Source: a virus. Taken from it: a DNA stretch of 40,007 nt. Positions within the stretch are counted from its first letter, which is position 1, and each line of letters opens with the position of its first letter. The stretch is taken from the IMG/VR virus record IMGVR_UViG_3300031629_000016, positions 1 to 40,007 of that record, one strand, 5' to 3'. Below the pieces are notes generated by a model, which saw only the letters and a list, made by a program, of their open reading frames with translations, did not search any database and had not been told where the DNA came from. Of this stretch, positions 39,460 through 40,007 are shown in pieces. The position numbers and the translations under genes were made by a program.

Positions 39460-39985
39460 CACTAGAGCATCCAGATTCTTTCTTTTTAAGTGCAGTGGTT
39501 GGAAAAATGAGTTTTGGATTGTTGATGAAAAGACTCTCCAAGACGTTCCAAAACCACGAGAAATGATTATCAAATTTGGTAATGTTGAGAAGATTAGAGA
39601 GTACGCTGTCACACAGAATCCACAAGACCTACCCATAGTAGACAGATGCCGAGATCGTACCGCCTGGCACACGCCAGAGGGGCGTGAGAGGATTAAGAAC
39701 GCCAAGTTGGGGAAAGGTAACCCTAATTCAAAGGGTCTCTCAGAAGACCACAAGTCCAAGATATCTCGTACAATGACAGGTACACGCCGTGGGGAATTCA
39801 ACCCCATGTACGGGCGTCAACACAACCCAAAGACCATACAACTAATACGGGAAAAGGCCTACGCCAGACCCAAAATGCGATGGGCCGTGGAGCCAACTGG
39901 GAAGTCCCATTTGATACGCTCTGACGGCGATATCCCAGAATCATGGCAATGGGGTCGATATTACGACAAATACCGCCCCAAATGA
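39452..39985 (+). CDS. NUMOD3-containing homing-type protein lacking an obvious nuclease domain
   Basis: 177 residues. The C-terminal half has NUMOD3-like DNA-binding repeats: RIKNAKLGKGNPNSKGLSED and GEFNPMYGRQHNPKT (GxxNPMYGxxH), as in Seg/Mob-type and I-TevI-type endonucleases. The end IPESWQWGRYYDK fits the PxxWxxGR motif of such proteins. The N-terminal 70 residues (RASRFFLFKCSGWKNEFWIV) contain no GIY-YIG or HNH motif I can see. It may be a DNA-binding remnant or have a diverged catalytic part. Homing endonucleases sit free between genes in T4-like phages. Starts 8 bases inside the preceding gene. Confidence 0.72.
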   Translation: MGDTRASRFFLFKCSGWKNEFWIVDEKTLQDVPKPREMIIKFGNVEKIREYAVTQNPQDLPIVDRCRDRTAWHTPEGRERIKNAKLGKGNPNSKGLSEDHKSKISRTMTGTRRGEFNPMYGRQHNPKTIQLIREKAYARPKMRWAVEPTGKSHLIRSDGDIPESWQWGRYYDKYRPK

Positions 39986-40007
39986 GTCGGATTAAGCAAG
40001 AAAAGAC
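39982..40007 (+). CDS. Start of next gene, 3' end outside window
   Basis: ATG 39982 overlaps the preceding stop by ATGA and reads MSRIKQEK before the window ends. The ATGA join is the norm for this genome, which is the only support. Confidence 0.4.

Noticed and set aside
1-40007. CRISPR array, insertion sequence or inverted-repeat element
   Set aside because: No regularly spaced repeats, no transposase and no paired terminal inverted repeats were seen.

Overview
The window is a gene-dense stretch (about 42% GC by eye) of a T4-superfamily myovirus, most like the marine T4-like phages of cyanobacteria and other marine bacteria. Evidence: a T4-type replication set in the usual order (family B DNA polymerase gp43, RecA-like UvsX, DnaB-like helicase gp41), a gp61-type primase, a T4-type RNase H, T4-type late promoters (TATAAATA), and auxiliary metabolic genes common in marine phages (Hsp20, ThyX, NrdA/NrdB, PurM, a QueC-like PP-loop enzyme, radical SAM). 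The host cannot be named from sequence alone. All credible genes lie on the + strand, mostly packed with ATGA, TAATG or TGATG overlaps.

Layout. 1-6.05 kb: the 3' part of hsp20, then the replication block gp43-uvsX-zinc finger-gp41 behind a sigma70-like early promoter at 913. 6.05-7.19 kb: a probable lysis block behind a late promoter (overlapping i-spanin/o-spanin genes and a two-TM protein with a canonical EF-hand, a holin candidate), closed by a terminator. 7.2-9.1 kb: small conserved phage genes behind their own early-type promoter. 9.1-23.9 kb: late region with late promoters at 9113, 9625, 13010, 18167 and 18452. It holds a ligase-like nucleotidyltransferase (DUF6267-type), an NMNAT-like adenylyltransferase, a T4-type lysozyme, a DUF1353 protein, a P-loop kinase fused to a very basic tail, small basic proteins, a sulfotransferase-like protein, a radical SAM protein, a cysteine-rich polyprotein and repeat-rich virion proteins. 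23.9-40 kb: early genes behind sigma70-like promoters at 23891, 24110, 35756 and 37187: primase, then a nucleotide-metabolism run (ThyX, NrdA, QueC-like, NrdB, dCMP deaminase, PurM), methyltransferases, membrane proteins, GIY-YIG-like and NUMOD3 homing-type proteins, SGNH-like proteins and RNase H.

How it works together. Early promoters look like host sigma70 sites and feed replication and dNTP supply; late promoters feed lysis and virion/cargo genes. The main observations are: (i) a perfect 40-bp direct repeat bracketing purM, so that purM looks like a precise insertion between the dCMP deaminase gene and a methyltransferase gene; (ii) several late enzymes and small basic proteins carrying a short motif that resembles the T4 capsid-targeting sequence, suggesting enzymes packaged in the head; (iii) twin early promoters with a palindrome over the -35 box whose predicted transcripts begin at the start codon; (iv) a lysis cassette with an EF-hand holin candidate; (v) a late promoter interlocked with a terminator hairpin. 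No tRNA, rRNA, CRISPR array or insertion sequence was seen. No intergenic gap exceeds about 120 bases.
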